Positions 33,429 through 43,919 are shown, counted from the stretch's first letter. The stretch: 64,000 nucleotides of DNA from an uncultured Lachnospiraceae bacterium (GCA_948470905.1 CAOKQK010000004.1:19448-83447); one strand, 5' to 3'. The notes: a model not told the origin generated them from the letters alone. Translations and numbers: made by a program.

Positions 33429-35492
33429 TCACAGGGTAAGCCGCCCCTCAATCCCCTCAAAATCTATAACTTTCACGCTTCCGTCTTTCATTTTTAACGT
33501 GATCGGTCCAAAGCTTCCGGTTCCCTCCGGATCCGTGTATACCACCTCCCGGATGGGGAACAGTTCTTCCTCTGTAAAATCCTCCGCGCTCTCTTTGGTA
33601 ATCACCTGGGAGATCAGCACATAGGGCTCAAAACCGCTGTAATGCTGCCTGCGCTCCATAGAGGCAAAGACCACCACAGACTTCTCCGAATCCGGATTGG
33701 TTCCGGCGCTGTGCATCAGTTCCAGCTTCTTCCAGCCGTCATAGACCGTCATTGCCAGCTGCTTCTCTCTGCCTGCGGCATCCTTTCCCTTTAAAATAAT
33801 GCATCTTGCCCTGCCGCAGATCTTCTCCGCCACTTCCGTACCGTTGTCCGGAAATCCGTAAGCCCCCAGCGTAATAAATACCGGCGCCCTGTGGAGCTTT
33901 AACCTGTCCACCCTTAAAATTCCGCACGGGACCGCAAAGTCTGCCAGATTGATCCCCTGGGTCCAGTGGCTCTCCCGCTCCGACCCATAGCCAAAGTACT
34001 GCCTGCGGTACAGCACACCTTCCCGCTGCCCTGCCCAGAATGTGACATTCGCCTTTTCAACTGTTCCGTCCGTCCCGTCCCTGAGCACATACTGCTGTGC
34101 CTCCACATCAGGCGCCGGTGCAGATTCCCAGGGATATTTTGTGTTGTAACAGAGCTTGGAATAATTCCACATCCCATGATCGTCCCCGGCGCGCTTGTTT
34201 ACCTTTCCCGTGCGCAGGATCGTCTCCCCGTTTGCCTGGTGGTTGGAGAAGCACAGCGCCGGGCCGTCCAGGGCAGTGACCTTAACCTCCCCTTTCCCCA
34301 AATGCTCCCATGTACCGTTATTTTCCTTCGCCGTCCAGAAAGGATGATCTGCGGGCAGATGCAGGCACAAAAACGCCTTCCCCAGCCAGAAAGGGGACTC
34401 CGCGCAGGAATACCCCTGCACCAGCGGCGAAAACTGCCCGTAAAAGCCAAGGGCAGGAACCCCGTCATCCAGGAACTCCTCCCTGCCCAGAAACTGCATC
34501 AGGGAGCCGGAACAGATCCGCCTTGCCCTGCCGGGATCCGCCTTACTGTTCCCCATCATCATATTTCCGTCAAAGGCGCTGGTGGCCGCATTGCGGTAGA
34601 TACTGCTGCGCCCCCACATATTGGTCCATCCATCCCTGTCAAAAAAGTCCCCGTAGGTCTCCATGAGACGGTTGGAATACTCCTCAAACCTTGCTGCTAT
34701 GTAAGGCTCGTTCTCATAGCCATACCACTGATTCCAGAGAGCCGTATACATATTGAAAGCCCAGCAGGAATAATAGTCAAAGGAATGCCCGTCCCTGTAC
34801 CAGCCGTCCCCCGCGTAGAAATTCAGGATCGCCTGGGCGTGGTCACGCATCACCTGCGCCTTTATGGGATAGCCTTCCATATTCAGGAAAGCCATGTCCA
34901 GCATGTTAAAGAGCCGCCAGTTTTGAGGCACCGTGCTCTCATGGGCATATCCCTGCAGAAAAGCGGCTATGGTATCCTTCTCCGCCTTTGTATAAGTATC
35001 CCATATCTGCTCCCTGCTGATCCAGAGGCAGATCACCAGCGCACAGGTCTCCACCGTCTGCTGGAAAGCGCGGAACTTATCCCCGTACCCTACGATCCTC
35101 TGCTGATCATCATAGGTTCCAACAAACAGCTCATCCCCTCTGGTACACACCCGCAGCACCTGATTCTTGTAATACTCCGCCACAGAATACGGATAACCGC
35201 AGACCTTTAAGTCCGGCTGGTTCGCAATCATGGGCGCCGCGATAAAGAAAGTTCGGGTAAGCCCCTCGAACACTTCCGCCAGCCGCTGGGTCTTCTGCGT
35301 CTCCGGCGATGCTTTCAGGTGTGGGTAAGTGATCTCCGTCTCCTTCCTGGGCATTACCACCGGCTTGTCAAAATCTTCGATGTTCCGGAAAATGCCCTCC
35401 AGCATATATTTTCCCGCCTCCAGCCAGCTCTCCCGCGTAAGCCCCGTGTACGGGCTCAGCTCATAATCTAATGTCTTCGGCTCAAATTTCAT
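33429..35492 (-). CDS. DUF2264 protein, probable glycoside hydrolase (GH154-like)
   Basis: 687 residues, no signal peptide. Full-length DUF2264 architecture: an alpha/alpha-barrel-like N-terminal two thirds ('VPQNWRLFNMLDMAFL', 'GDGWYRDGHSFDYYSCWAFNMY', 'RFEEYSNRLMETYGDFFDRDGW') and a beta C-terminal part. Members I know of have been placed in CAZy GH154 and linked to glucuronic acid release from plant or host glycans; I cannot confirm the family number here. The convergent GH28 gene supports a role in pectin-type oligosaccharide breakdown. The start follows a leader with a TGTGGAT dyad. Confidence 0.82.
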   Translation of the reverse strand: MKFEPKTLDYELSPYTGLTRESWLEAGKYMLEGIFRNIEDFDKPVVMPRKETEITYPHLKASPETQKTQRLAEVFEGLTRTFFIAAPMIANQPDLKVCGYPYSVAEYYKNQVLRVCTRGDELFVGTYDDQQRIVGYGDKFRAFQQTVETCALVICLWISREQIWDTYTKAEKDTIAAFLQGYAHESTVPQNWRLFNMLDMAFLNMEGYPIKAQVMRDHAQAILNFYAGDGWYRDGHSFDYYSCWAFNMYTALWNQWYGYENEPYIAARFEEYSNRLMETYGDFFDRDGWTNMWGRSSIYRNAATSAFDGNMMMGNSKADPGRARRICSGSLMQFLGREEFLDDGVPALGFYGQFSPLVQGYSCAESPFWLGKAFLCLHLPADHPFWTAKENNGTWEHLGKGEVKVTALDGPALCFSNHQANGETILRTGKVNKRAGDDHGMWNYSKLCYNTKYPWESAPAPDVEAQQYVLRDGTDGTVEKANVTFWAGQREGVLYRRQYFGYGSERESHWTQGINLADFAVPCGILRVDRLKLHRAPVFITLGAYGFPDNGTEVAEKICGRARCIILKGKDAAGREKQLAMTVYDGWKKLELMHSAGTNPDSEKSVVVFASMERRQHYSGFEPYVLISQVITKESAEDFTEEELFPIREVVYTDPEGTGSFGPITLKMKDGSVKVIDFEGIEGRLTL

Positions 35493-35527
35493 CTGTTATA
35501 ATACCTCCCTCCAGGCTTACACCTCTC

Positions 35528-35546
35528 TGTGGATTTGCCATCCACA
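35528..35546. promoter_or_regulatory. Candidate operator in the DUF2264 leader
   Basis: TGTGGAT-TTGCC-ATCCACA perfect 7-bp dyad just downstream of a minus-strand TATAAT (35548-35555 region), where a repressor would block transcription. It could also be a leader hairpin. Confidence 0.4.
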
Positions 35547-36120
35547 CAATTATAATTTCTTTGCTTCACAGATATCCGATCATATCCAAAGGTACTTCTG
35601 CCTGCAAAAAATGATCCTTCCTGCCCACTGGCTGTTGTGTCCCTCTTTGAAATACCAAACTGCCTGAATCGCTTTCATCCCCAGCATTTCCGCCCAGGGC
35701 AGCCAATCTATCCCTCACTGACCATACTTATTTTATCACCAGATCAACTGCATGTCATTATTTTATACGCAAATTCTTTTTCCTTCTTCATTATCCGGCA
35801 CAAGACCGTCACTCCCGCATAGACCTCCATAATGGCCAGCGCCCCTCAAGCGGAACCCACTGAAAAAGCTCTGCTGTGAACTGTTACCTGCAAATTTCCT
35901 TGGTTCACTTTATTGGGAATCATCTCCATTCATCCTTAACGCCATATATTCTATCCTGTAGAAAACAGGCTCATGGAATCATGCGCCTATTATAAGCACC
36001 TCCTCTAACCCTTTCAGCGTTACGCAATACATATTGCGCTTGAAATAGAACCCAATTGCCTGTATAATAATATCAGTCTGGCATTCAACTGCCCTGCATC
36101 CGCAGAACGCCATGACATCA

Positions 36121-36243
36121 GATCAAATACCCCGCTGCAGGCAGCGGGGGCTTTGACCCTCGGGACATTCGTCAAGGTCCCAGAGAAGTAAACTTTAAGG
36201 AAGTTTACTTCCCTGGACTTATGACTCATTGCCCACGGGAATA
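36121..36243 (+). repeat. Family A dispersed element, copy 3
   Basis: Full copy in plus orientation. The terminator stem here is CCCCGCTG/CAGCGGGG (36130-36149) and the central stem is AAGTAAACTT...AAGTTTACTT. It ends 'CTCATTGCCCACGGGAATA' about 110 bp before the LRR gene. Confidence 0.8.
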
Positions 36244-36356
36244 TATCCCAGGTGTCTGTTCGCGCAGGCCGCATATCAAACCAGCGGCAAAATTCACATG
36301 TACGGCTCTGCGCATCAAAAAACGCTGCATACCTGCAGCAGAATGAGAGAAAGAAA

Positions 36357-38414
36357 ATGGCAGAAAAACCACAAAAATGCCCCATGTGCGGCACAAAACT
36401 GAAAATGATCAACGGAAGGATGGCCTGTAAGGACTGCGGCTACTATCTAAGGGACCCAAACGAGGTCGCAGCTTCCTCCGGCAATGCACAGCCCGGCGGC
36501 TACAGCTCCTCCGGCAGCTCTCAGCCCGGCGGCTACAGCTCCTCCGGCAGCTCTCAGCCCGGCTCTTACAGCTCCTCCGGCAGCTCTCAGCCCGGCGGCT
36601 ACAGCTACCCCGGCACCAATGTCCAGGCAGGTCCCTACCGGGCTCCTGACAATCCCACACAGTCCGGCAAGAAGTCTGGTAAGGCACGCATCACAGCAGC
36701 CCTGGTCTCCGTCGCATCGGTTATATGCATCGGACTTTCCTCCAGCTATGTGAGAAATGGTATCAATGATATCATCAAAACCCTGACTGACAAGAAGGAC
36801 GAGGACAGCAGACTGGACCTATCCTATCCCAGCAGCGTATACTATCCAAACGTAAGCTCCACAGCCACCGCTGCTCCGGCTTCTTCCTCATCCTCCGGCT
36901 CCGGCACATCCACCCGTGTGCTTCCCGAGTCTGATTTTGCCATTGCCTTTATTGAATCCATTTACGGAAAAGGCTACAGAGTCATCACCGCGGAAGAATA
37001 CGGCGCTGTCACTGCCCTCCGGGTGGACGAGAAGAATAATTACATCTATTACCAGCTAAACCGCGGAGAAACACAATACTTATACAATACCGACGACTAC
37101 AGCCTGGATGTGTCAGACTTAAAGTGCTTCCCCAACCTGGAACAGCTTTACATAGGAGATACGAGCCTCTCTCCCTTTGACAGCCTGAAAGAGCTGGAAA
37201 ATCTATATGCGATACATACCAAGAATACGGCGGCGGACATTGCAAAATATATTGCACACCCCGAGAATATACTGGATCTGGGCATATATGACTGGGGCTG
37301 GGAAACAGACTTAAACGACCTCTCCAGCTTTCCCAACCTGCTCTACCTGACTGTGGATTCCGAGCGTCTGGTCGATATCTCCGCCCTGAAATCCTACCCT
37401 GACCTGCTTGGGCTTGATCTTGGCAAATGCAAAGACCTCACTGACTACAGCCCTCTGATGTCCCTGACACAACTGGAGGAACTCAGCATCGCTTCCTCCC
37501 AGCTGAAAACCATCGACTTCATCAAGCAGATGCCGAGCCTTGCCTACCTGCACATTGAGGATTCCCAGATCCAGGATCTGAGCGCCCTTACCTCCTGCCC
37601 CATGCTGATGAGCCTGCAGCTGGAGGGCAACAACCAGTTGAACGACTATTCTGCGATCGGAACCTTAAGCAACCTTTCAGCCCTGACGCTTAAAGTCCAC
37701 CAGCAGACCGAACAGCCCCTGCCCTCTTTCCAGAACCTGAAGGGACTTACCTACCTCTCCCTGAATAATATAGACGACCTGTCTCCCCTGCGCGATGCTG
37801 TCAATGTGGAGACTCTGGTTCTGAAGCACTGCGGCAGCAGATATCTGGATGTCCTCACCGCCATGCCGAATCTCTCCTGGCTGAAGATAGACGACTTCTG
37901 GGGGCTCACCGAATCTGTTGCGCCGCTGACACAGCTGCCCAGCCTGGAGGAACTGGATATCAGCGGTACGAATATTTTCGGGAACATGGAAGAAATATTC
38001 TCCATCCCTACCCTGAAATACCTGTATATGGATGACTGTCAGGTAGGCATTGACTTTGACGCCGTCGTCCCCAACCCAAATCTGGAAGTGCTTTCCATGT
38101 GCGAGGTCCGCATCTTGAAAGACCCTTCCTACAACAACAACGACAGGATCTACCTGTCCGAGCACTATGACTTTTTTGACAACTTCCCCAACCTGACGGA
38201 ACTGTATGTGAGCTCCGCAAACCTTGACAACATTGATTTTGTGGCAAAAATACCCGGGCTTCGGTTCCTGGATATCGCCAACAACAACATAACCAGCCTC
38301 AACCCCCTGCTCCAGCTGGAAAACTTCCACACTGTCTGGTGCGGCAAGAACACCATCCTGGAGAATCTGCCGGGAGACAGCAAGATCAATGTCTACACAA
38401 CCTCAAGAGACTGA
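36357..38414 (+). CDS. Zinc-ribbon, single-pass membrane, leucine-rich-repeat protein
   Basis: 685 residues. The N-terminal zinc ribbon has two CxxC pairs (C8/C11, C24/C27) and should be cytoplasmic. A Gly/Ser/Tyr/Gln linker follows, with four 11-residue 'GGYSSSGSSQP'-like repeats. One transmembrane helix lies near 110-130, then a Ser/Thr linker, then roughly fifteen leucine-rich repeats (e.g. 'YPDLLGLDLGKCKDLTDYSP') to the end, predicted outside the cell. LRR ectodomains bind proteins or glycans. The ATG at 36357 gives the zinc ribbon at once; the weak GAGAGAAAG upstream is its only ribosome site. Function unknown. Confidence 0.8.
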   Translation: MAEKPQKCPMCGTKLKMINGRMACKDCGYYLRDPNEVAASSGNAQPGGYSSSGSSQPGGYSSSGSSQPGSYSSSGSSQPGGYSYPGTNVQAGPYRAPDNPTQSGKKSGKARITAALVSVASVICIGLSSSYVRNGINDIIKTLTDKKDEDSRLDLSYPSSVYYPNVSSTATAAPASSSSSGSGTSTRVLPESDFAIAFIESIYGKGYRVITAEEYGAVTALRVDEKNNYIYYQLNRGETQYLYNTDDYSLDVSDLKCFPNLEQLYIGDTSLSPFDSLKELENLYAIHTKNTAADIAKYIAHPENILDLGIYDWGWETDLNDLSSFPNLLYLTVDSERLVDISALKSYPDLLGLDLGKCKDLTDYSPLMSLTQLEELSIASSQLKTIDFIKQMPSLAYLHIEDSQIQDLSALTSCPMLMSLQLEGNNQLNDYSAIGTLSNLSALTLKVHQQTEQPLPSFQNLKGLTYLSLNNIDDLSPLRDAVNVETLVLKHCGSRYLDVLTAMPNLSWLKIDDFWGLTESVAPLTQLPSLEELDISGTNIFGNMEEIFSIPTLKYLYMDDCQVGIDFDAVVPNPNLEVLSMCEVRILKDPSYNNNDRIYLSEHYDFFDNFPNLTELYVSSANLDNIDFVAKIPGLRFLDIANNNITSLNPLLQLENFHTVWCGKNTILENLPGDSKINVYTTSRD

Positions 38415-38525
38415 CTTGCCCCGCCGGGCACAGAACAATCGAGTAGGGAAGATTTATCACCCCTACTCGCCGCGCGGTCCGTGCGCCACATCAGTGGCAT
38501 ATTTCCTCTGCACAGGCCTGTGCAT

Positions 38526-38570
38526 AAAAAAGGCCGCCGCATTTTCCCTTAAGCGGCAGCCTTTTTTTAT
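38526..38570. terminator. Bidirectional terminator between the LRR and chemoreceptor genes
   Basis: AAAAAAGGC-GCCGC...GCGGC-GCCTTTTTTT with A and T runs on both flanks, between convergent genes. Confidence 0.85.
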
Positions 38571-38609
38571 GTATCATTTTATTGTCTGATCATCTCATTT
38601 TCTGATTGA

Positions 38610-40637
38610 TCATCTTTCATACTGGAATTTTCCAACCAGCTCTTTCAGCATATCCGCCTGTCTGGCCAGTTCTTCCGATGCCGCAGCACTCTCCTCTGAA
38701 GTCGCGGAATTGGACTCTACAACATCCGCTATCTGATTGATCCCTTCCGAAATCTGTGCCGCCGCCTTCGCCTGGACGTCGGATGCATTAGCAATCTCCT
38801 CCATGGAATCATTGACTACCTTCGCATTCTCCACAACAGAAAGCAGGGAACTCGCCGTGGAGCTTGCGAACTGGATGCCTTCCTCCACCGCCATGATCGC
38901 ATTCTGGATCAGCTCCTTGGTATTTCTCGCCGCCTCCGAGCTCTGGTCCGCCAGAGCGCCCACCTGTGTGGCGACGACGCCGAAGCCTCTGCCCTGCTCC
39001 CCTGCCCTTGCCGCCTCGATAGAAGCATTCAGGGACAGAAGCGCTGTCTGGTCTGCAATATCCTCTATGCTGCTGATGATCACGGCAATCTTGTCAGACG
39101 CCTTCCTGATCTTATCCATGGCCTCCGTATTGTTCTTCATGTGCTCATTGCTCTCTATGACCTTGTCGTTCATATCCGCGACGATCGACCTGGTCTTATC
39201 CGCATTCTGGGCATTGGCATGAATCTTTTCAGAAATATCCGCAATGGTGGCAGTCAGCTCCGCCACCGCGCTCGCCTGATCCGTAGCGCCCTCCGCAAGC
39301 TGCATGGAGGCGCCTGCCAGATCTTCCGCGCCCTTCTGGACCTGCTTCGCATTGCTGTCGATATCCTGCATCGCCGCACTCAGCGATGCCACAATTCCTC
39401 GGAAAGATCTGCTGATCTCCGAGAAATCTCCCTTATAATCCTCGTCTATCTTAATGACGAAATTACCGCTCGAAAGCTCCGCCAGATGCTCGTCAATGTC
39501 AGCGATGACTGTTTTCAGGTCGCTGATGGTCTGCGCAAGGCAGTTCATCAATGTGGCTGTCTCGTCATTCTCCTCCGGCACCGGTGTATCTGTGTGAAGG
39601 TCTCCTTTGGCAAGGAGCTCCAGCCTGCTGACCACCCTGGTAATGGGGCTGACCACCTTTTTGCCCAGCCTGACGCCGCTCCTGACTCCGTACAGCGTAA
39701 ACAGAATGACAAAAATAATGGTAAACACCAGGGAGAGATAGAACATTCCCAGGAACTCATTTCTCACTGCTGCCACACCGATACTCCAGCCGTCAGTGCC
39801 TGGGATCTGGGAATATGCAACAACCTTCGTGACCCCTCCGTAAGAATAAGTGCCTGTACCGTTTTCACCCGCAACCATTCTTTTACAGATCGCACTGTAC
39901 TTTTTCAGCTTTGGGTTGGTGTCGCCAAGGGCGACGCTGTCCTCCACGCCCACAAGGGAGGAATCGATATCCCCTATGGTGATTCCGTTGGAATCAAGCA
40001 TGAACGCCGTACCGCCCTTCCCCACCTTGATGGAACGCATGATGTCGTTCAGGGACTCCCCGTTAGGGACATAGACAACGGCTCCCACCGGCTTTGTGCC
40101 AGGCATCCCGTTTTCCCACAGAGGCGCCGCCACCGCATAGTTTACTGACTTTGTGACATCGCTGTAAGAGGGCGTGGAAATAAAGGTATTGCCCTCCATG
40201 GCTTCCTTAAAGAAATCCCTGTCGGAAAAATCCGTCCCCGAAAGCACATCAATCCCCCGGCTGTCCACCAGGAATCCTCTCTCAAAATTATGCTCCTTGA
40301 CCTTCTGTTCCAGAATATCCGCCTTTTCCTCCACTGACCGGCCGGAATCCGCAAGCCGCGCGATGCTTCCCGTCTCGTAGGCAATGGCAACATACTGCTG
40401 CAGTGACGCCGCGACATAGTACGCCGCAACATCCGAGGTGTTGTTGATGGTAGCAGAAACCGCATTGACAGATGAAATGTAACTCAGAATGGAAGTGATC
40501 ACTCCCAGAACGATGCAACAGATCATGATAGTCCTCGCAAAACTTGAGGAAATCTTCTTTTCAATACTGATAAATCCTTTACCTGGTTGCTTTTCTTTTG
40601 GTTCTCTTGATAGTTCGCCGCTGTTTCCTTCTTGCAT
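38610..40637 (-). CDS. Methyl-accepting chemotaxis protein with Cache sensor (1)
   Basis: 675 residues. A transmembrane helix at ~33-55 and another near 295-315 flank a dCache-like extracellular ligand domain ('[20 protein letters not shown]', '[12 protein letters not shown]'). A HAMP linker and a long helical signalling domain follow, with the conserved hairpin tip around '[20 protein letters not shown]' and '[13 protein letters not shown]'. It transmits ligand binding to CheA/CheW. No chemotaxis operon is nearby, so it is an orphan receptor; the ligand is unknown. The start has GGGAG five bases upstream. Confidence 0.93.
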   Translation of the reverse strand: MQEGNSGELSREPKEKQPGKGFISIEKKISSSFARTIMICCIVLGVITSILSYISSVNAVSATINNTSDVAAYYVAASLQQYVAIAYETGSIARLADSGRSVEEKADILEQKVKEHNFERGFLVDSRGIDVLSGTDFSDRDFFKEAMEGNTFISTPSYSDVTKSVNYAVAAPLWENGMPGTKPVGAVVYVPNGESLNDIMRSIKVGKGGTAFMLDSNGITIGDIDSSLVGVEDSVALGDTNPKLKKYSAICKRMVAGENGTGTYSYGGVTKVVAYSQIPGTDGWSIGVAAVRNEFLGMFYLSLVFTIIFVILFTLYGVRSGVRLGKKVVSPITRVVSRLELLAKGDLHTDTPVPEENDETATLMNCLAQTISDLKTVIADIDEHLAELSSGNFVIKIDEDYKGDFSEISRSFRGIVASLSAAMQDIDSNAKQVQKGAEDLAGASMQLAEGATDQASAVAELTATIADISEKIHANAQNADKTRSIVADMNDKVIESNEHMKNNTEAMDKIRKASDKIAVIISSIEDIADQTALLSLNASIEAARAGEQGRGFGVVATQVGALADQSSEAARNTKELIQNAIMAVEEGIQFASSTASSLLSVVENAKVVNDSMEEIANASDVQAKAAAQISEGINQIADVVESNSATSEESAAASEELARQADMLKELVGKFQYER

Positions 40638-40817
40638 ATTGCTCCCTCATTTCCGGCTGCTCCGCTACTCATCCTTTCCGTCTTATTATGATTATGTAAT
40701 TTAATTTCCGGGCGTCATCCCGAAGCGCCTGTTTTTTTATAAAAATATTATATCACCCTAATCTGCAATATGCCAGCCTTTTGAAAAATATTTCTAATTT
40801 GCCCCGTGATGGCAGGC

Positions 40818-40846
40818 AACAGTCCAGCCAGGACGCTGAACTGTTA
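40818..40846. terminator. Hairpin downstream of the FtsX-type permease gene
   Basis: ACAGTCCAGC/GCTGAACTGT, a 10-bp stem with one mismatch and no T-run, 12 bp after the permease stop codon. A weak terminator candidate. Confidence 0.4.
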
Positions 40847-40857
40847 CAGCGGCAGGC

Positions 40858-43062
40858 TCACATCATTGTGTCGTCCCGCAGTACCTCAGCCAGATTGATC
40901 CTGCGGATATTTCTCCAGCCAAGATAATATGCCAGCGCCACAGTCCCCAGGACAGCCAGCATAAAGATCATAACCGGAATGACCGGCGCTTCCGCAAGGA
41001 AAGTCCCCACCTCCATATAACTCATCTTCAACATAGAAAGCACGATCAATGCCGCCAGGGGCAGCGTGATCAAAACAGGACGCCCTGCAATGACAAGCGC
41101 CTCAATACAGAACATCTTTTTAATTTCCTGCGGCGTCATTCCCACAGACATATACCTTGCAAACTCCCTCTTTCTCTGGCGGACAAATCCCATTGTATTC
41201 GAGAACACGTTTCCGATACCTATCAATGCCAGTAGCACACAAAACCCTCCAAATATGGTCATCATTCCCTGTATCTGCCTGTCATTCGTCTCCGCTTCCT
41301 GAATACGGTTCTCACTTTCTGTCTGGTAAGCTTCTGCAATTATGCCATCCACCTCACCCTGCAGGGCATTCAGCTCCTCTAAAGTCACGCCCTCCCTGCC
41401 AAGTATACAGATGCAGGTATCCTCTGCGCACCCCCCAATCTGGCCTTTGATACCTTCCCACAGGGACACCGGAAGGAAATGCACCAGCTCATAATGATCG
41501 ACCTTTGCGTATTCTTCTCTCAGGGCAGGCACCTCCTCCGTGTAGGACAGCACAGGGATTTCTGCGAAAGCATCTTCATTGCCCGACTGCCTTAATATAC
41601 TCGTCCTATTTCCTTCCTTTACATAGGGCATATACCTGGGATGCCTGAAATCCGGGTTCGTCACGTCACGGATCCGGTTCCATATGACTGCCCCGCCAAG
41701 CTGCGGTGTAATGCCAATCTGTTCACAATAGGCCAGAAAGCTCCCATCCTCCAGGATGACAATGGGCGCATTTACGATCCATCCCCCCTCTGTTTTGCTC
41801 ACATACTTATCAGCGGCATGGGCAAAGCCGCCAAGGGACTTCATGTCCTCACTCATTTCCTCCTCCGTAATGAGCCTTTTTGCCATCGCCCTCTGGTATA
41901 GAATGGCGCTCCTTACCCCAGTGAGGTTCTGCAGTTCCTTCGTCTCCCGAAACTGCCCCACATCCGTATCCTTCACTGTCACCATAATGTCCCAGACACT
42001 TCTGTATTGTTCAAAGTAGGTTTCTCTTGTACTGATCCCGGAAAGCGTGAAAAAGGACTGCATGATGGTAAAGGCAAAAAAAGCTAACAAAAGGCTGATC
42101 GACGCCATCCGCAGGGCCTTTCTCTGTGCCTTCAGGGCTCCCGCCGCCAATTCCCCTTCCATTCCAAAGAAAAGCCTGAACAAAGGAGATTTTTTCCTGC
42201 GCTTTAACTGTAATTCCCCTGTATTCCTTATCGCTTCCAGGGGTGTCAGCCTGCTTAATTTTCTTGCAGGCAGCCATGCGGAAATCAAGATCGTCACCAC
42301 AGTCACCATTACGGCAGCCAGCAAAACCAAAGGATGCCAGCCAAAGACCGCCTCATGCCTGCCAGCCACGCCGCTTCCCAGCAAAGCGTTTGACAGCTTA
42401 ATGATCCCCGCGCTGATCAAAATGCCCAGCAGATTACCGGCAAGAACCTGCGGTGTACACAATACCGCCGCCTCCTGCAAAAGACAGGCGCGTATCTGTC
42501 TGGGAGTGGCTCCAATGCTGGAAAAAATGCCAAACTGATGTATTCTCCCATTCATGGACACCGCAAAAGAATTATGTATGATGATGATCAGAGAAAAGGA
42601 CGCCAGCACCATGATCAACAGGAACATCGGAAACAACAGCCTGGGAGCAGTATCTCCCTCACCGCGGATCAGGTACATTGCCAAAAGCATATAGTTATAT
42701 GTGACATTTTCCGCCGGAATACCCAATTGGGCTGCAATCCGGGCAGTATCTTCAAACACGGCCCCCTTATCTTCAAAATAAAGCTCAGCCGCTGCCCCAT
42801 TATGTGCAGAACTTATCACTACATCCTTCACATTGTCATAATCCCTGATTTCTGCAATATCTTCCTCCCCCAGCCCTGAAGTTATCCTGCTGTGCCAGCC
42901 GCCCTCCTCCAGCTCTATCCTCTCTACTTCATATTTCCACATATTATAAAACAATCCGCATAACAGAGACAGAAGCAGCGCTGAAATAAATGCCGCTATC
43001 CTGACAGCCATGCCCGACGCACGGTTATTTTTCAAATAGCCTGACAGATAATCCTTCCACAT
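40858..43062 (-). CDS. FtsX-type ABC transporter permease
   Basis: 734 residues. One N-terminal helix, a soluble extracellular loop, an FtsX block of three helices ('HQFGIFSSIGATPRQIRACL'), a fourth helix, a second large extracellular domain (~350-580) and a second FtsX block ('REFARYMSVGMTPQEIKKMF'). This is the duplicated-FtsX plan of MacB-like/antimicrobial-peptide ABC permeases. It lies 6 bp after its ATPase gene and downstream of a two-component system, the usual layout for sensing and resisting cell-wall-active peptides. Confidence 0.9.
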   Translation of the reverse strand: MWKDYLSGYLKNNRASGMAVRIAAFISALLLSLLCGLFYNMWKYEVERIELEEGGWHSRITSGLGEEDIAEIRDYDNVKDVVISSAHNGAAAELYFEDKGAVFEDTARIAAQLGIPAENVTYNYMLLAMYLIRGEGDTAPRLLFPMFLLIMVLASFSLIIIIHNSFAVSMNGRIHQFGIFSSIGATPRQIRACLLQEAAVLCTPQVLAGNLLGILISAGIIKLSNALLGSGVAGRHEAVFGWHPLVLLAAVMVTVVTILISAWLPARKLSRLTPLEAIRNTGELQLKRRKKSPLFRLFFGMEGELAAGALKAQRKALRMASISLLLAFFAFTIMQSFFTLSGISTRETYFEQYRSVWDIMVTVKDTDVGQFRETKELQNLTGVRSAILYQRAMAKRLITEEEMSEDMKSLGGFAHAADKYVSKTEGGWIVNAPIVILEDGSFLAYCEQIGITPQLGGAVIWNRIRDVTNPDFRHPRYMPYVKEGNRTSILRQSGNEDAFAEIPVLSYTEEVPALREEYAKVDHYELVHFLPVSLWEGIKGQIGGCAEDTCICILGREGVTLEELNALQGEVDGIIAEAYQTESENRIQEAETNDRQIQGMMTIFGGFCVLLALIGIGNVFSNTMGFVRQRKREFARYMSVGMTPQEIKKMFCIEALVIAGRPVLITLPLAALIVLSMLKMSYMEVGTFLAEAPVIPVMIFMLAVLGTVALAYYLGWRNIRRINLAEVLRDDTMM

Positions 43063-43068
43063 AACCCA

Positions 43069-43749
43069 TTACCTCCGTTTCTCATCGCCTATGATATGCC
43101 CGTCTTCTATGGTTATGATGCGGTCTGCCTCCAGCGCCGTTTTCTCATCATGAGTGATCAGTATGATCGTCTGATTCAGGTTACGGTTGGAAAGCTTTAA
43201 CATATCAATGATCTCTCTGGAATTTTTCTGGTCCAGATTACCTGTGGGCTCGTCCGCCAGAAGCAGAGCCGGACGATAGATCAGGGAACGTGCAATGGCA
43301 ACCCTTTGCTGCTGCCCGCCGGACAGCTGGTTCGGCAGGGCATCCAGCCTGTCAGCAATGCCAAGGGAGCTTACTATCTTCTCAAAATACTCCTGGTTTG
43401 GCTTCTTCTTGTCAAGCGCAAGCGGCATAAGAATATTTTTCCGCGCTGTCAGTGTGGGTATCAGGTTGTAAAACTGGTACACCAGCCCCACCTTCCTCCT
43501 GCGGAAGATCGCCGCCTGGGTCTGATTCATCCGGGAGAGATCCGTTCCCTCAATCGTCACCCTGCCGCTTGTGGGCTTGTCCACACTTCCCAAAATATGC
43601 AGCAAGGTGGACTTTCCCGAACCGGATGCCCCCACAATTGCCACGAATTCACCCTTGTCCACAGCCAGGTCGATCTTATCCAACGCGCTTACCTGATGAC
43701 CGCCCGAACCATATACCTTACAGACTCCCTCACATGTTAAAATATTCAT
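43069..43749 (-). CDS. ABC transporter ATPase, LolD/MacB/BceA type
   Basis: 226 residues. Walker A 'GASGSGKSTLL', Q-loop 'GLVYQFYNLIPTLTARKNI', signature 'LSGGQQQRVAIARSL', Walker B 'ALLLADEPTGNLD' and H-loop 'ILITHDEK'. It pairs with the FtsX permease immediately downstream. The ATG at 43749 begins the family N-terminus 'MNILTCEGVCKVYGSGG' and has GAGGAGG upstream; an earlier frame start would run into the family B leader. Confidence 0.93.
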   Translation of the reverse strand: MNILTCEGVCKVYGSGGHQVSALDKIDLAVDKGEFVAIVGASGSGKSTLLHILGSVDKPTSGRVTIEGTDLSRMNQTQAAIFRRRKVGLVYQFYNLIPTLTARKNILMPLALDKKKPNQEYFEKIVSSLGIADRLDALPNQLSGGQQQRVAIARSLIYRPALLLADEPTGNLDQKNSREIIDMLKLSNRNLNQTIILITHDEKTALEADRIITIEDGHIIGDEKRR

Positions 43750-43771
43750 TGGTTTTCCTCCTCGTACTACT

Positions 43772-43919
43772 TCCAGTTCTCGCTTGCGGGAACTTGTCTC
43801 GCTTGCGGGAACTTGTCTCGCTTGCGGGAACTTGTTCCGCCTTTTCACTTCTACGCCCCCTTATCCGGAAGGAATTTTCATCTGTACAGATTACAGCTGA
43901 AAATTTCTTCTGGGGGCTA
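43772..43919 (-). promoter_or_regulatory. Family B structured leader inside the two-component/ABC cluster
   Basis: P3 hairpin 43866-43911 (AGAAATTTTCAGCTGT...ACAGATGAAAATTCCTTCC, extended by one extra pair) and P2 GCCCCC/GGGGGC. The P1 5' strand is missing. Three tandem 'GGAACAAGTTCCCGCAAGCG'-type units (43778-43833) stand between the hairpin and the ATPase start codon. It lies 244 bp downstream of the kinase gene. Confidence 0.7.

Larger units (their letters stand above)
35493..36356. other. Intergenic region, DUF2264 / LRR gene
   Basis: 864 bp. It contains a dyad at 35528-35546, family A copy 3 (36121-36243) and otherwise low-information sequence. I see no gene, no convincing promoter for the LRR gene and no RNA motif in 35600-36100. 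Confidence 0.5.

Noticed and set aside
33966-35210. 414-codon plus-strand frame antisense to the DUF2264 gene
   Set aside because: It is a shadow of the conserved DUF2264 protein in the G/C-rich opposite frame and resembles nothing.
43778-43833. Short tandem units as a CRISPR array
   Set aside because: Three adjacent ~20-bp units with no spacers and no cas genes; they are repeats of a small leader hairpin.
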